NCBI GenBank assembly: GCA_947037025.1
Contig: CAMQSU010000009.1
Span: 1-52,541, forward strand
Length of the DNA stretch: 52,541 bases
Direction: 5' to 3'
Source: an uncultured Clostridia bacterium
GTDB taxonomy: Bacteria; Bacillota; Clostridia; Christensenellales; UBA3700
Below are positions 1-8,194 of the stretch, piece after piece (the stretch's first letter is position 1; each line of letters opens with the position of its first letter). The notes beneath the pieces were generated by a model that made no database searches, was not told the DNA's origin, and saw only the letters and a list, made by a program, of their open reading frames with translations. The translations under genes and the position numbers were made by a program.

Positions 1-322
1 CTGTCACATGACTTTTATCTAAATGCGCAACAACAGTAGTTCCATCTTCGTTAGTGAAAAGCTGTCCCTCATTAGCAATAAGGAAAGTAACACTAGCACC
101 TTGCGGATCGTAATCCTGCTTAGATACGTTAATCACTGTCGCGCCTATCATTGACGTAACATCGTATAATATTTTCACTAAACGATCAGAGTTATATTGT
201 TCATCAATATATGCGACGTAATCCTTCTGCTCTCTAGCAGTTTTAGCGTAGCATACATCGTAGATATTAAAACTTAATGACTTAGTAAGGTTGTTAAATC
301 CATACAATTTTAACTTTTCCAT
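1..322 (-). CDS. speD: S-adenosylmethionine decarboxylase proenzyme (5' part, cut by window edge)
   Basis: It decarboxylates S-adenosylmethionine to supply the aminopropyl donor for spermidine synthesis. I translated 107 codons from the ATG at 322. The N-terminus ([18 protein letters not shown]) and the block [10 protein letters not shown] are characteristic of the long, E. coli-type SpeD family. The self-processing site HLDKSH is at residues 100-105, and Ser104 should become the pyruvoyl cofactor; it lies almost at the window edge. A GGAG Shine-Dalgarno lies 8 nt upstream of the ATG. The rest of the protein (about 150 residues in the family) lies outside. Upstream there is no nearby gene but a structured leader with an intrinsic terminator, so expression may be set by read-through. 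The family call is secure; completeness of the gene cannot be judged. Confidence 0.93.
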   Translation of the reverse strand, partial: MEKLKLYGFNNLTKSLSFNIYDVCYAKTAREQKDYVAYIDEQYNSDRLVKILYDVTSMIGATVINVSKQDYDPQGASVTFLIANEGQLFTNEDGTTVVAHLDKSHVT

Positions 323-378
323 AATTAATTCTCCTACAAATTAAGATATTTTGTGGTGAAAACACCGAACATAACGCG

Positions 379-412
379 AAAAAAAACCCAAGCATTATCA
401 TTCTAACACTTG
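379..412 (-). terminator. intrinsic terminator between the leader RNA and speD
   Basis: CAAGTGTT (412-405) pairs with AATGCTTG (396-389) over an 8-nt loop. Two G then eight U follow. It sits 57 nt before the speD ATG on the same strand, so it must be read through, or prevented from forming, for speD to be transcribed from the upstream promoter. Confidence 0.8.
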
Positions 413-653
413 AGAACTATCGCTATAAACGCACAGAATACGCCATATTAATATTACGGACTTGATAGAAAGAATTAACGCTCCTCTATTTTAGACCCGT
501 CGCAAGCATTTTGGTTATTGCAACAAACCAATAAAAATTGAGTTAAATAGCTGTTATGCTATAAATCGGCATTTGACCTAGCTGTCCGTATGGCTACTTC
601 ATACCTAAAATTAGGTAGGGTCAATTAATAATTCTTTATAGCAAAATTGCTAT
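379..653 (-). ncRNA. candidate structured RNA / speD leader of about 275 nt, family not recognised
   Basis: A consensus promoter and an intrinsic terminator bracket this stretch, and it has no credible ORF. The RNA would begin with a 7-bp hairpin (ATAGCAA/TTGCTAT). Several long-range pairings are possible: AAAGAATTA (637-629) with TAATTCTTT (477-469); TTGACC (624-619) with GGTCAA (578-573), or alternatively GACCC (622-618) with GGGTC (498-494); and TACGGAC (590-584) with GTCCGTA (461-455). The last pairing would form a pseudoknot with the first. CCGTA (459-455) can instead pair locally with TATGG (447-443). Mutually exclusive helices before a terminator and a metabolic gene suggest a riboswitch or attenuator, but a free-standing structured RNA that merely precedes speD is equally possible. 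It does not match the SAM, guanidine, glycine, purine, T-box, 6S, SRP, RNase P or tmRNA signatures I know. Confidence 0.6.
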
Positions 654-659
654 GTAACT

Positions 660-688
660 ATACTATCATATTTTTAGTAATGTGTCAA
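660..688 (-). promoter_or_regulatory. SigA-type promoter of the speD leader RNA
   Basis: On the minus strand, TTGACA (688-683) and TAGTAT (665-660) are separated by 17 nt. The expected start near 653 coincides with the first base of a 5' hairpin. This makes the RNA independent of coaE transcription. Confidence 0.8.
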
Positions 689-764
689 TTATTTTAAGCA
701 AGTTCTTTATATAATTTATATAAATATACTACATAATATAATGCAAATACAAAAATCGCAAAAA

Positions 765-1364
765 TTAGCTTTTTCTGCAGCTATTTGTGTGTGTTTTCAA
801 GCTGCTTAAATGCATAATTAACTGCTTTTTAACACTTTTAATATCAGTAGAATTATCAATTATAACGTCTGCTAGCTTTGCCTTTTGCATTTCACTCATT
901 TGGCAATTGATAATAGCATCTACCTGCGTATGACTTAAACTATCACGTGCAGCAAGCCTACTAATGCGTAACTCCTCATCGCAGGAAACAAACCAAACAC
1001 TATCAAAATCGCTTTGCATTCCACACTCAAACAAAAGTGGAACTTCCGCGAATCCTATTTTACCACTGTCATTATCTAATATACAATGTAGCCTTTTACT
1101 TATCTCTGAATGTGCAATATTATTCAGCCTCTCACGCTTGCCACTATCATTAAATATTATGTTGCGGATTGCTGATTTATCAACAATACCGTCACATACC
1201 GCCTCTGGAAATATCATATATAATTTACTTTGATATTCAATATCAAGCAGTAAATCTTTGTTAATATCATCACATGAAACAACTAATTCTCCCATCTCTT
1301 TCAGCAAATTTGCTACCAAAGATTTACCACTAGCAATGCCTCCAGTTATAGCAATTTTATACAT
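765..1364 (-). CDS. coaE: dephospho-CoA kinase
   Basis: It phosphorylates the ribose 3'-OH of dephospho-CoA, the last step of coenzyme A synthesis, in the cytoplasm. The P-loop GGIASGKS is at residues 8-15, directly after the first beta strand as in all CoaE. The AEVPLLFE block and a conserved region of arginines (RISRLAARD) follow. At 199 residues it has normal family length. I chose the ATG at 1364 rather than an in-frame GTG two codons upstream, because GGAGAGG lies 5 nt before the ATG and overlaps that GTG. The polA-coaE order on one strand is common in Firmicutes, and the gap of about 200 nt contains repeats rather than an obvious promoter. Confidence 0.93.
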   Translation of the reverse strand: MYKIAITGGIASGKSLVANLLKEMGELVVSCDDINKDLLLDIEYQSKLYMIFPEAVCDGIVDKSAIRNIIFNDSGKRERLNNIAHSEISKRLHCILDNDSGKIGFAEVPLLFECGMQSDFDSVWFVSCDEELRISRLAARDSLSHTQVDAIINCQMSEMQKAKLADVIIDNSTDIKSVKKQLIMHLSSLKTHTNSCRKS

Positions 1365-1403
1365 AATCACCTCTCCATTAACTTAAAAAAATTTAATTTG
1401 CAA

Positions 1404-1423
1404 GCAAACACTTTGTTGTTTGC
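1404..1423. repeat. inverted repeat between polA and coaE
   Basis: GCAAACA and TGTTTGC form a perfect 7-bp stem over a 6-nt loop. On the minus strand a T-rich stretch follows only about 15 nt later, so it would be a poor terminator. Its role is unknown. Confidence 0.4.
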
Positions 1424-1430
1424 GACAAGA

Positions 1431-1493
1431 AAAAACACCTCAAAAACACGCAAAAAACAGCCATAAACACCTTAAAAACACGCAAAAAAACAG
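1431..1493. repeat. two tandem copies of a 30/31-bp A-rich repeat
   Basis: Copies at 1431-1460 and 1463-1493 share the core AAAAACACGCAAAAAA and the AAACACCT motif, with a period of 32. A degenerate third copy may follow to about 1515. The repeats lie in the polA-coaE gap; no coding or promoter role is apparent. Confidence 0.6.
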
Positions 1494-1570
1494 TTAAAAA
1501 TATGCCAAAAATGAATGTTTTTAAGCTATAAACTAAATAAATTAAAGCAAATTATCTAAGTAATAATTTA

Positions 1571-4123
1571 TCATTTAGCCTCTAACCAGTTATCGCCAAC
1601 AGATACTTCTGCATCTAGTGACACATCAAGTTTTACAGTATTTTGCATGCAATCACCTAGCAATTTTGAAACATTTTCAACTTCATCAAGCGGACAATCA
1701 ATAAGCAATTCATCATGGACTTGCAATATAAGTTTAGCTTTATACTTCCCCTCATAAAGTGCATTTGAAACATCAATCATTGCTTTTTTAATTATGTCAC
1801 TTGCACTACCTTGAAGGGGCATATTCATTGCAATTCTTTCGCCAAAACTTCTTATATTGAAATTTGTCGATTTTAATTCTGGAACAAATCTTATCCTACC
1901 AAGTAGCGTGCTGATATATCCATCCTCTTTTCCGATTTCAATATTTTTATCCATAAAGCCTTTTACAGCCGGATACATTTCAAAGTATTTATCTATAAAT
2001 TGCTTTGCTTCAAATGGTGAAACTCCAATATCATTTGCAAGACCGAATGAACTAATACCATAGATGATTCCAAAATTTACTGCCTTCGCCTTACGCCTCA
2101 TATCAGAAGTTACCTCATTTAACGGAACATTAAACGCACGACTTGCAGTCGCCAAATGGATATCTACTCCATCCCTAAACGCATCCGTCAGCACCTTATC
2201 ACCCGATAAATGCGCTAGCAATCTAAGCTCAATTTGAGAGTAATCAGCACATAGCAATTTGCACCCATCACTTGCAATAAACATCTTCCTAAGCTCCCGA
2301 CCTTCGTCACGCCTTACAGGGATATTTTGCAAGTTTGGCTCTGTTGAACTCAATCTACCTGTTGATGTCACTGTTTGCTTAAATATCGTATGGACTCTAT
2401 CGCCAACAAGCAGCGGAGTAAGTCCATCAATATATGTCGAAAGCAGCTTATTTATCTCACGATATCTAAGTATCAAACGGATAACTGGAGACTCATTTAT
2501 TAGACTATTTAGCACCGCAACATCAGTAGAATATCCTGTCTTTGTTTTTTTGCCATGCTTAAGGCCTAACCTCTCAAATAAAAACTCACCTAATTGTTTT
2601 GGGGAATTAATATTAAACTGTTCATTTTTGTTAAATTCGTAAATATCTAAAGTCAATTGTCTTAGCTCATCAGTAAACTTAACCTTAAGAGTATCAAGCA
2701 ATTTCAAATCTACTCGGCAGCCTGCCCTCTCTATATCATATAGTACTTTTACTAATGGAAGCTCAATATTTCTATATAATTCAGTTAACTTCAAATCATC
2801 AAGTTTTACATCTAATTGCAAATTTAACTGATATAGCAAACTAGCACTATTATCACTTTCACAACCATAATCAAGCACTGCTTCTTTCATGTTTTTATAA
2901 TTTCTGTTAGCATCCAATAAATATATTTTTATTGACAAATCTTGACAGTTTAACTGCTCAATATCATTAAATTGGTGCATTATACTCTTACAATCATAAC
3001 CGATAGTTATAATATCATTTTCAACTATTACTAACTGCAGCGCAGAAATTACATCATCAAAAGTAACACCTATAGACAATAAGTCATGTCCAATTAGCAC
3101 TACATATTCATTTCCGTCCCCGACTGATATATGAATATCACTCTCAATAGATAGTGCAAATGACTTGCTCTTTTTAATTAATTCCATTAGTTTATTTAAC
3201 TCATCAATCGTGCTAACCTCAATAACATTCGGCTCGGTAAAATCAGTATTTTTTGCAATTTCTTCTTCTACTTCTCCGGTATAATTAAATCTATTAATAA
3301 GTGATTTAAAGTTAAACCTTTTAAACAATTCACGAACTTGCACATCAAATGGCATTGTAAGCTGACATTTTTCAGCAACAAAGTCAACAGGTGAATTAAC
3401 GTTAATTGTAGCTAAATCATAAGATAAATATGCCATATCTCGACTAGTTTCAATCCGCTCTTTCAACTTGCCTTTTAGCTCATCTGTATGCTGATAAACG
3501 CCATCAAGAGTGCCGTAATCAGAAAGCAGCTTCTTTGCTGTTTTCTCACCCACACCAGCAACTCCTGGGATATTATCCGATGCGTCACCCATCAATGATT
3601 TAAGGTGTATTACACCATTTGGCGTAAGTCCATCTTCAGCAAGTCTAGCCTCATCATATAAAATTATTTCCGTGATACCACGCTTAGTTAGCCACACGGT
3701 TGTAGATGGAGATATCAACTGTAAACTGTCCTTATCTCCCGTTACAATTATTGTCTCAAACTCGCATTTTTTTGCAAGAGTTCCGATAAGATCATCCGCC
3801 TCAAATCCTGCTAATTCAATAACTTGTATATTCATCGCTGATAAAAGCTCTTTAATAAGCGGAAGCTGCGCTGCAAGTTCATCTGGCATACCTTTTCTTT
3901 GTGCTTTGTATTCTGGATACATTACCTTTCTGAAAGTTGGTGCTTTAACATCGAATGTCGCTATTATATGAGTAGGATTAGCGTCTTTAATTATTTTAAG
4001 CAGCATATTTACATAGCCATAAACGGCATTAGTTGGCAAGCCATCGACAGAACTCATCGGTGGCAACGCATAGAATGCTCTATTCAGTAGACTGTTAGAG
4101 TCTAGTAGTACTAATTTATCCAT
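1571..4123 (-). CDS. polA: DNA polymerase I
   Basis: This is the repair polymerase that removes Okazaki primers. Its 850 residues comprise an N-terminal 5'-3' nuclease (about 1-290, with FEADDLIGT and GDASDNIPGV), a middle 3'-5' exonuclease-like domain, and a C-terminal family A polymerase. The polymerase domain has motif A (DYSQIELR), motif B (RRKAKAVNFGIIYG) and motif C (QVHDEL). The middle domain has lost its catalytic acids: the DxE motif reads SIE, and the second conserved Asp region is not recognisable, so proofreading is probably absent as in Bacillus-type Pol I. The start is the ATG at 4123, with GAGG 7 nt upstream; an open frame continues 37 codons further but without a ribosome site. 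The leader contains short tandem repeats. Confidence 0.95.
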   Translation of the reverse strand: MDKLVLLDSNSLLNRAFYALPPMSSVDGLPTNAVYGYVNMLLKIIKDANPTHIIATFDVKAPTFRKVMYPEYKAQRKGMPDELAAQLPLIKELLSAMNIQVIELAGFEADDLIGTLAKKCEFETIIVTGDKDSLQLISPSTTVWLTKRGITEIILYDEARLAEDGLTPNGVIHLKSLMGDASDNIPGVAGVGEKTAKKLLSDYGTLDGVYQHTDELKGKLKERIETSRDMAYLSYDLATINVNSPVDFVAEKCQLTMPFDVQVRELFKRFNFKSLINRFNYTGEVEEEIAKNTDFTEPNVIEVSTIDELNKLMELIKKSKSFALSIESDIHISVGDGNEYVVLIGHDLLSIGVTFDDVISALQLVIVENDIITIGYDCKSIMHQFNDIEQLNCQDLSIKIYLLDANRNYKNMKEAVLDYGCESDNSASLLYQLNLQLDVKLDDLKLTELYRNIELPLVKVLYDIERAGCRVDLKLLDTLKVKFTDELRQLTLDIYEFNKNEQFNINSPKQLGEFLFERLGLKHGKKTKTGYSTDVAVLNSLINESPVIRLILRYREINKLLSTYIDGLTPLLVGDRVHTIFKQTVTSTGRLSSTEPNLQNIPVRRDEGRELRKMFIASDGCKLLCADYSQIELRLLAHLSGDKVLTDAFRDGVDIHLATASRAFNVPLNEVTSDMRRKAKAVNFGIIYGISSFGLANDIGVSPFEAKQFIDKYFEMYPAVKGFMDKNIEIGKEDGYISTLLGRIRFVPELKSTNFNIRSFGERIAMNMPLQGSASDIIKKAMIDVSNALYEGKYKAKLILQVHDELLIDCPLDEVENVSKLLGDCMQNTVKLDVSLDAEVSVGDNWLEAK

Positions 4124-4163
4124 TATTTGACCTCGCAATATTTTTTTAGTTTTACAATTTTCA

Positions 4164-4207
4164 CAAAAACTCTTTAACACTATTGTGCAAAAACTCTTTA
4201 ATACAAT
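4164..4207. repeat. tandem 20-bp repeat in the polA leader
   Basis: Two copies of CAAAAACTCTTTAA followed by C/T-AC-T/A-AT, at 4164-4183 and 4188-4207, have a 24-nt period. They overlap the likely polA -10 and leader. Confidence 0.7.
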
Positions 4208-4228
4208 ATAGATATCATTATATGTCAA
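4200..4228 (-). promoter_or_regulatory. probable polA promoter
   Basis: TTGACA (4228-4223) and TGTATT (4205-4200) are 17 nt apart on the minus strand. The -35 is perfect and the -10 weak. It would give a leader of about 70 nt. Confidence 0.5.
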
Positions 4229-4330
4229 CAACAATCGGCATAATTATCAAACATTAATTATGATTATGCTCGCATTTAAACAACAATCGGCATAATTATC
4301 AAACATTTATTATGATTATGCTCGCATTTA
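4229..4330. repeat. 52-bp tandem duplication
   Basis: Copies of 50 bp at 4229-4278 and 4281-4330 differ at one position only. Each carries ATTATGATTATGCTCGCATT. The near-identity points to a recent duplication. It lies between the divergent promoters of polA and the phosphate transporter. Confidence 0.9.
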
Positions 4331-4471
4331 ATAGTAAAATGATATATATCATTAGTATATACTATTTTTACTGATAACACAATACATTTATTGCCACTTA
4401 ATAGCAATATAATACAATTGTGCATTTAAACAAATTTTGAAAAAATAAATTCACAACCTTGTTAATTATGT
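4331..4471. other. AT-rich intergenic stretch
   Basis: Nothing recognisable was found here. It separates the tandem duplication from the transporter promoter. Confidence 0.5.
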
Positions 4472-4500
4472 TTGACATAATTTTTTCTTTATTATATAAT
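4472..4500 (+). promoter_or_regulatory. consensus promoter of the Na/Pi cotransporter gene
   Basis: TTGACA (4472-4477), a 17-nt spacer and TATAAT (4495-4500) are a perfect match to the consensus. The expected start near 4507 leaves a 93-nt leader. Confidence 0.88.
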
Positions 4501-4599
4501 TTACTTGTGGTAATTTAGCTTGCAATTAATGTATCGTTATTTTACTACTTACTACTATGGACAAATATAACATGCTATTTATTTCAGAGGAGATACAAT

Positions 4600-6333
4600 A
4601 TGAACATGCTTTTTACTTTAGCTAGTACTGTTGCTGAATCAAATCCAGTCCCTTCAGCAATGACAATCATCGAAAATATACTTATGTTGTTTGCAGGATT
4701 AGGAGTTTTCCTTTTTGGAATCAAGATCATGGGCGACAATTTAGAAACCGTTGCAGGTACAAAAATGCGTGGGCTATTTGATAAGATTAGCGGAAATAGA
4801 TTTACAGGGGTACTTACAGGTACTGCCGTAACTACCGTTATTCAATCATCAAGTGCGACTACCGTAATGGTTGTCGGTTTTGTAAATGCAGGACTTATGA
4901 CATTAGTTCAAGCTGCACCAATTATAATGGGTGCAAATATCGGCACTACTATCACAGCTTGGCTTGCATCTCTTAGTGGCATTGGCGTAACTGCTTGGTT
5001 CGCATCGCTTGCTTGTGTTGGTGCGTTCATGATGATGAGCAAAAAAGACATACTGAAGAAACTCGGAGCAATTTTTACTGGCCTTGGCATGGTTTTCGTA
5101 GGTCTTGATGTTATGGGCTCATCTATGGAATTTATTCAAGACCTAGATAGCGTTGTAAAGATTTTCAAATCTATTGATAATGGATTTTTATTACTCATAA
5201 TCGGCGCATTATTTACCGCCCTCGTTCAAAGCTCATCTGCTGCTACTGCTATTTTCTTAGTAATGGCTGGAAACGGTATTTTATCAATTCAGCAAGTAAT
5301 GTTTGCAACGCTTGGTGCAAATATTGGTACTTGTATTACTGCTGTACTTGCATCAATCGGTGCTAGTACAAATGCAAAGCGTGCAAGTATCATCCACTTA
5401 CTATTCAATGTAACTGGTGCATTAATATTCCTTCCTATAGTCTACTTTGTGCCGATGGATACAATGCTTAATGCAATGTTCCCTGGTGCAGTAGAAACTC
5501 AAGTTGCTATGTTCCATACAATATTTAATATATCTAATACTCTTATCATGTTACCATTTGTTAAAGTATTAGTTTGGATTGCAGAACACATTCTACCTGA
5601 ACGCAAAAACAAAAATGTTGCAGATGAAGAATTTGTATCTAATAAACTTAAATTTATAGATGATCGTATTTTATCAAGTCCTGCAATAGCAATTAATCAG
5701 ACAAAGCGTGAAATTCTTCTTATGGCTAAAGTAGCTAAAAAGAACTTTAGACTATCTGTCGAATCTGTGCTAGAAGGTAAACCGATAAATATTGAGAAGT
5801 TTGAAGCTAGAGAATCTCACCTAAACTACCTTAACCGTCAAATTCCTAGCTATATTGTTAAGTTATCTGCTGCTGATATTTCATTTAAAGATGAGGCTAC
5901 TATCGCAACTTATCATCATGTTGTATCTGACATCGAGCGTATCGGTGACTATGCGGAAAATATTATTGAGTATGCAAAATCACTTAAAGAATATAAAACA
6001 ACTTTTTCAGATTCAGCAAAACTACAAATTAACAATATGGTTGACGAAATTAATCAAGTTTATGAGCACTCTATCCTTGCATTTGAAAACCTTGACTACA
6101 ATTCAATTGAGAATGCTGGCAGACATGAGAATAATGTAGATGATATGAAACGTACATTACATAATGATCATATCATGCGTCTTAATAACAGTCAATGTAA
6201 TGCTGAAACTGGTGCAATATATTTAAGTCTTGTATCTAATCTAGAGCGTATTTCAGACCATATGCAAAATGTTGCATTATCTATATTAAGCTACACTACT
6301 GAGCCAAAAAGAGTTTATGCTATCATTAAATAA
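4600..6333 (+). CDS. Na+/phosphate cotransporter with PhoU-like C-terminal domain
   Basis: This membrane protein imports phosphate with sodium. The first 330 residues are hydrophobic and contain the two inverted-repeat signatures of the Na/Pi family, each with a QSSS core (VIQSSSATT and LVQSSSAAT) followed by glycine-rich helices (GANIGTT, GANIGTC). Residues 340-577 are soluble and helical. They contain two PhoU-like three-helix motifs, with DIERIGDYAENI and NLERISDHMQN as the metal-binding type repeats. This matches the clostridial Na/Pi cotransporter family (about 550-600 residues). AGAGGAGA lies 8 nt before the ATG. It is a single-gene unit with its own promoter and terminator; no pho-box could be assigned. 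Confidence 0.9.
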   Translation: MNMLFTLASTVAESNPVPSAMTIIENILMLFAGLGVFLFGIKIMGDNLETVAGTKMRGLFDKISGNRFTGVLTGTAVTTVIQSSSATTVMVVGFVNAGLMTLVQAAPIIMGANIGTTITAWLASLSGIGVTAWFASLACVGAFMMMSKKDILKKLGAIFTGLGMVFVGLDVMGSSMEFIQDLDSVVKIFKSIDNGFLLLIIGALFTALVQSSSAATAIFLVMAGNGILSIQQVMFATLGANIGTCITAVLASIGASTNAKRASIIHLLFNVTGALIFLPIVYFVPMDTMLNAMFPGAVETQVAMFHTIFNISNTLIMLPFVKVLVWIAEHILPERKNKNVADEEFVSNKLKFIDDRILSSPAIAINQTKREILLMAKVAKKNFRLSVESVLEGKPINIEKFEARESHLNYLNRQIPSYIVKLSAADISFKDEATIATYHHVVSDIERIGDYAENIIEYAKSLKEYKTTFSDSAKLQINNMVDEINQVYEHSILAFENLDYNSIENAGRHENNVDDMKRTLHNDHIMRLNNSQCNAETGAIYLSLVSNLERISDHMQNVALSILSYTTEPKRVYAIIK

Positions 6334-6364
6334 TGTTAGTTTATAATATCATTTAAATTAATAC

Positions 6365-6403
6365 AAAATGCTGCTCCCCCAAACTAGGGTAGCAGCATTT
6401 TTT
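6365..6403 (+). terminator. intrinsic terminator after the Na/Pi cotransporter
   Basis: AAAATGCTGCT pairs with AGCAGCATTTT, with an inner CCC/GGG helix, and a T-rich tail follows. It may also stop minus-strand transcription coming from murI. Confidence 0.88.
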
Positions 6404-6492
6404 GTTTTAATAAATTGCTAATCAATTACATAAATGTAATATTGATATTACATAATACACGTAAATTACATGCTAATTGCTAGATATATTAA

Positions 6493-7254
6493 TTAATCAT
6501 AGTCAAGTATTATTTTTTTATTTAGATACATTGTTAAATAGTAATGCTTTTCTGTATCTATCCACCCATCAGTTGGAATTAAAAATATATCACCTTCATA
6601 ATCAAGCTTAAGACCTAACTCATATATACTTGACATTACCCGTCTAATCACTCCGCTTGTTGATGAAAATATTTTAATATCTGGCAAAATATCTGATATT
6701 AAATCTGTTATATAATTATAATGCGTGCAGCCTAATACTAAACCATCGCATTTTTTATATCCTGAAAGTTTTTCTTTTAGATATTTATATATAACTTCTC
6801 TATCGTCATAATTGTACTCAATTAATAGTGCAAGTTCTGCCAGTTCTGGATAATAAAAATTTTGATCCATATACTCGACTATCATATCTTGAAGTTTATC
6901 GCCCGAAAGTGTAAATGGTGTTGCCATAACTACTACATTCTGGCAACAAGATACACATGGCTTTATAGGCGGCTCCACGCCAATTATCGGCAAATCAAAC
7001 ATTCGCCTAAGCTCTGTAATACTTGAACTTGTTAGCGTATTGCACGCAATAACGATAATATCAACACCTCTTAAAATAAGAGTATTGACATTTTTATATG
7101 CAATAGCCGACAACTCACCTTTGTTTTTATCTCCGTATGGATGATATTTATTATCATATACATAATGATACTCAGCATTAATACCTGAGTTAATCATTTC
7201 TTTAACAACACTGAATCCACCTATACCACTATCTATAATTCCAATCTTTAACAT
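6493..7254 (-). CDS. murI: glutamate racemase
   Basis: It makes D-glutamate for peptidoglycan. The 253-residue protein starts MLKIGIIDSGIGG, the family substrate loop. The two catalytic cysteines lie in VIACNT and GLVLGCTHY. The normal family length and the position of IDSG at the N-terminus fix the start at 7254; an open frame 16 codons longer has no support. No Shine-Dalgarno is visible before the ATG. It lies 86 nt downstream of gpr on the same strand, so it is probably co-transcribed with it at least in part. Confidence 0.93.
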   Translation of the reverse strand: MLKIGIIDSGIGGFSVVKEMINSGINAEYHYVYDNKYHPYGDKNKGELSAIAYKNVNTLILRGVDIIVIACNTLTSSSITELRRMFDLPIIGVEPPIKPCVSCCQNVVVMATPFTLSGDKLQDMIVEYMDQNFYYPELAELALLIEYNYDDREVIYKYLKEKLSGYKKCDGLVLGCTHYNYITDLISDILPDIKIFSSTSGVIRRVMSSIYELGLKLDYEGDIFLIPTDGWIDTEKHYYLTMYLNKKIILDYD

Positions 7255-7340
7255 AATAATACTTATGTGGCGAGAGTCTGAAATATTCCAATATTTTATC
7301 ATAGATTGAATTAATTTTCAGTATTAATATTAATTTGTTA

Positions 7341-8075
7341 TTAATCTTGCAACGCTATTGTAATAGCACGTGCAATATTGATTGCAGCATCGCGAACTAG
7401 TGTATCTATATTTGATGGGGTAACTACCATATTAGGAAGTTTTTTATCCCTAATCGCCCACTTTCGCATATCGCATACGAATGGTACGCCAACTGCAAGA
7501 ACATCTACGCCTAAAGTTTCCTTATCAAGCAACTTTCTATCATTACCAACTCCGCTTCCCGGAACCAACCCTGCTGATGTAATTTGATAACATACTCCTA
7601 TACGCTTTGGCGTGGACGTAGCAAGCGAATCAATGGCGATTAGGACGGAAGGTTTAACTTGATTAACTACCGCTTTTATAAGGTCATGCGACTCAATGCC
7701 TGTCTTTGCGCATGTCATAGGAAGAAACTTCATTAGCTTCCCCTCAATCATTTGCAAATCGTCTATCACATATGAGCCAAGAGAATCTGCTTCATATGTC
7801 GGATTTCCAAGACCAATAACAAGCACCTTAGAGTAATCAATATCATACCTTTTTATAATTGAGGCAAGGTGCGCTACAATATCGCCGCTTTTATCTAATT
7901 GCTCGACAGTGTAATACATACCGCATCTTCTGCCTAAACTTTTAGCAAGTGATGAATTAGTTAAATCCATTTTTGTAACTGAGATTCCGCTGTAAGTTTT
8001 CACCTCTCGCTTTGCTCCATCTGTTTTCATTAAACTAAGACCGAATTCGGTCGCTAAATCAGTAAATTTATTCAT
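7341..8075 (-). CDS. gpr: spore germination protease (GPR endopeptidase)
   Basis: It degrades small acid-soluble spore proteins when spores germinate, and so marks the organism as a spore former. Its 245 residues make it shorter than Bacillus GPR (about 370). The N-terminus FTDLATEF corresponds to the propeptide region. The conserved blocks VIGLGNPTYEADSLG and AIDSLATS carry the two aspartates of the catalytic centre, and PGSGVGNDRKLLDKETLGV is the most diagnostic stretch. The start is fixed by the FTDLA motif. There is no Shine-Dalgarno, and a good -10 ends only 10 nt before the ATG, which suggests a nearly leaderless mRNA. Confidence 0.93.
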   Translation of the reverse strand: MNKFTDLATEFGLSLMKTDGAKREVKTYSGISVTKMDLTNSSLAKSLGRRCGMYYTVEQLDKSGDIVAHLASIIKRYDIDYSKVLVIGLGNPTYEADSLGSYVIDDLQMIEGKLMKFLPMTCAKTGIESHDLIKAVVNQVKPSVLIAIDSLATSTPKRIGVCYQITSAGLVPGSGVGNDRKLLDKETLGVDVLAVGVPFVCDMRKWAIRDKKLPNMVVTPSNIDTLVRDAAINIARAITIALQD

Positions 8076-8085
8076 AATCAATATT

Positions 8086-8114
8086 ATTATACGTAAAAGT
8101 AAATAAATTATCAA
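8086..8114 (-). promoter_or_regulatory. promoter immediately upstream of gpr
   Basis: TTGATA (8114-8109), a 17-nt spacer and TATAAT (8091-8086) lie on the minus strand. Only ten bases separate the -10 from the ATG. It reads as SigA-like, although gpr is usually controlled by forespore sigma factors; the TGATA and GTATAATA elements could also be read by one of those. Confidence 0.6.
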
Positions 8115-8131
8115 AAAGTAGTGAAAATTGT

Positions 8132-8160
8132 TTGCAATAATATTAAATATGTGGTATTAT
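8132..8160 (+). promoter_or_regulatory. rpsT promoter
   Basis: TTGCAA (8132-8137), a 17-nt spacer and TATTAT (8155-8160). It is back to back with the gpr promoter, with 17 bp between the two -35 boxes. Confidence 0.75.
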
Positions 8161-8194
8161 TACCTAGTAAATAAAGCTAAAAGGAGACATTATT

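Noticed and set aside
361..660. Assignment of the speD leader to SAM, guanidine-I, T-box, 6S, SRP, RNase P or tmRNA families
   Set aside because: None of the conserved cores I know for these families could be found on either strand.
1404..1515. CRISPR-like array
   Set aside because: Two A-rich tandem copies without unique spacers of constant length, and no cas genes.
4229..4330. CRISPR or attachment site
   Set aside because: Copies are directly adjacent (2-bp spacer), and no integrase or phage gene is present in the window.
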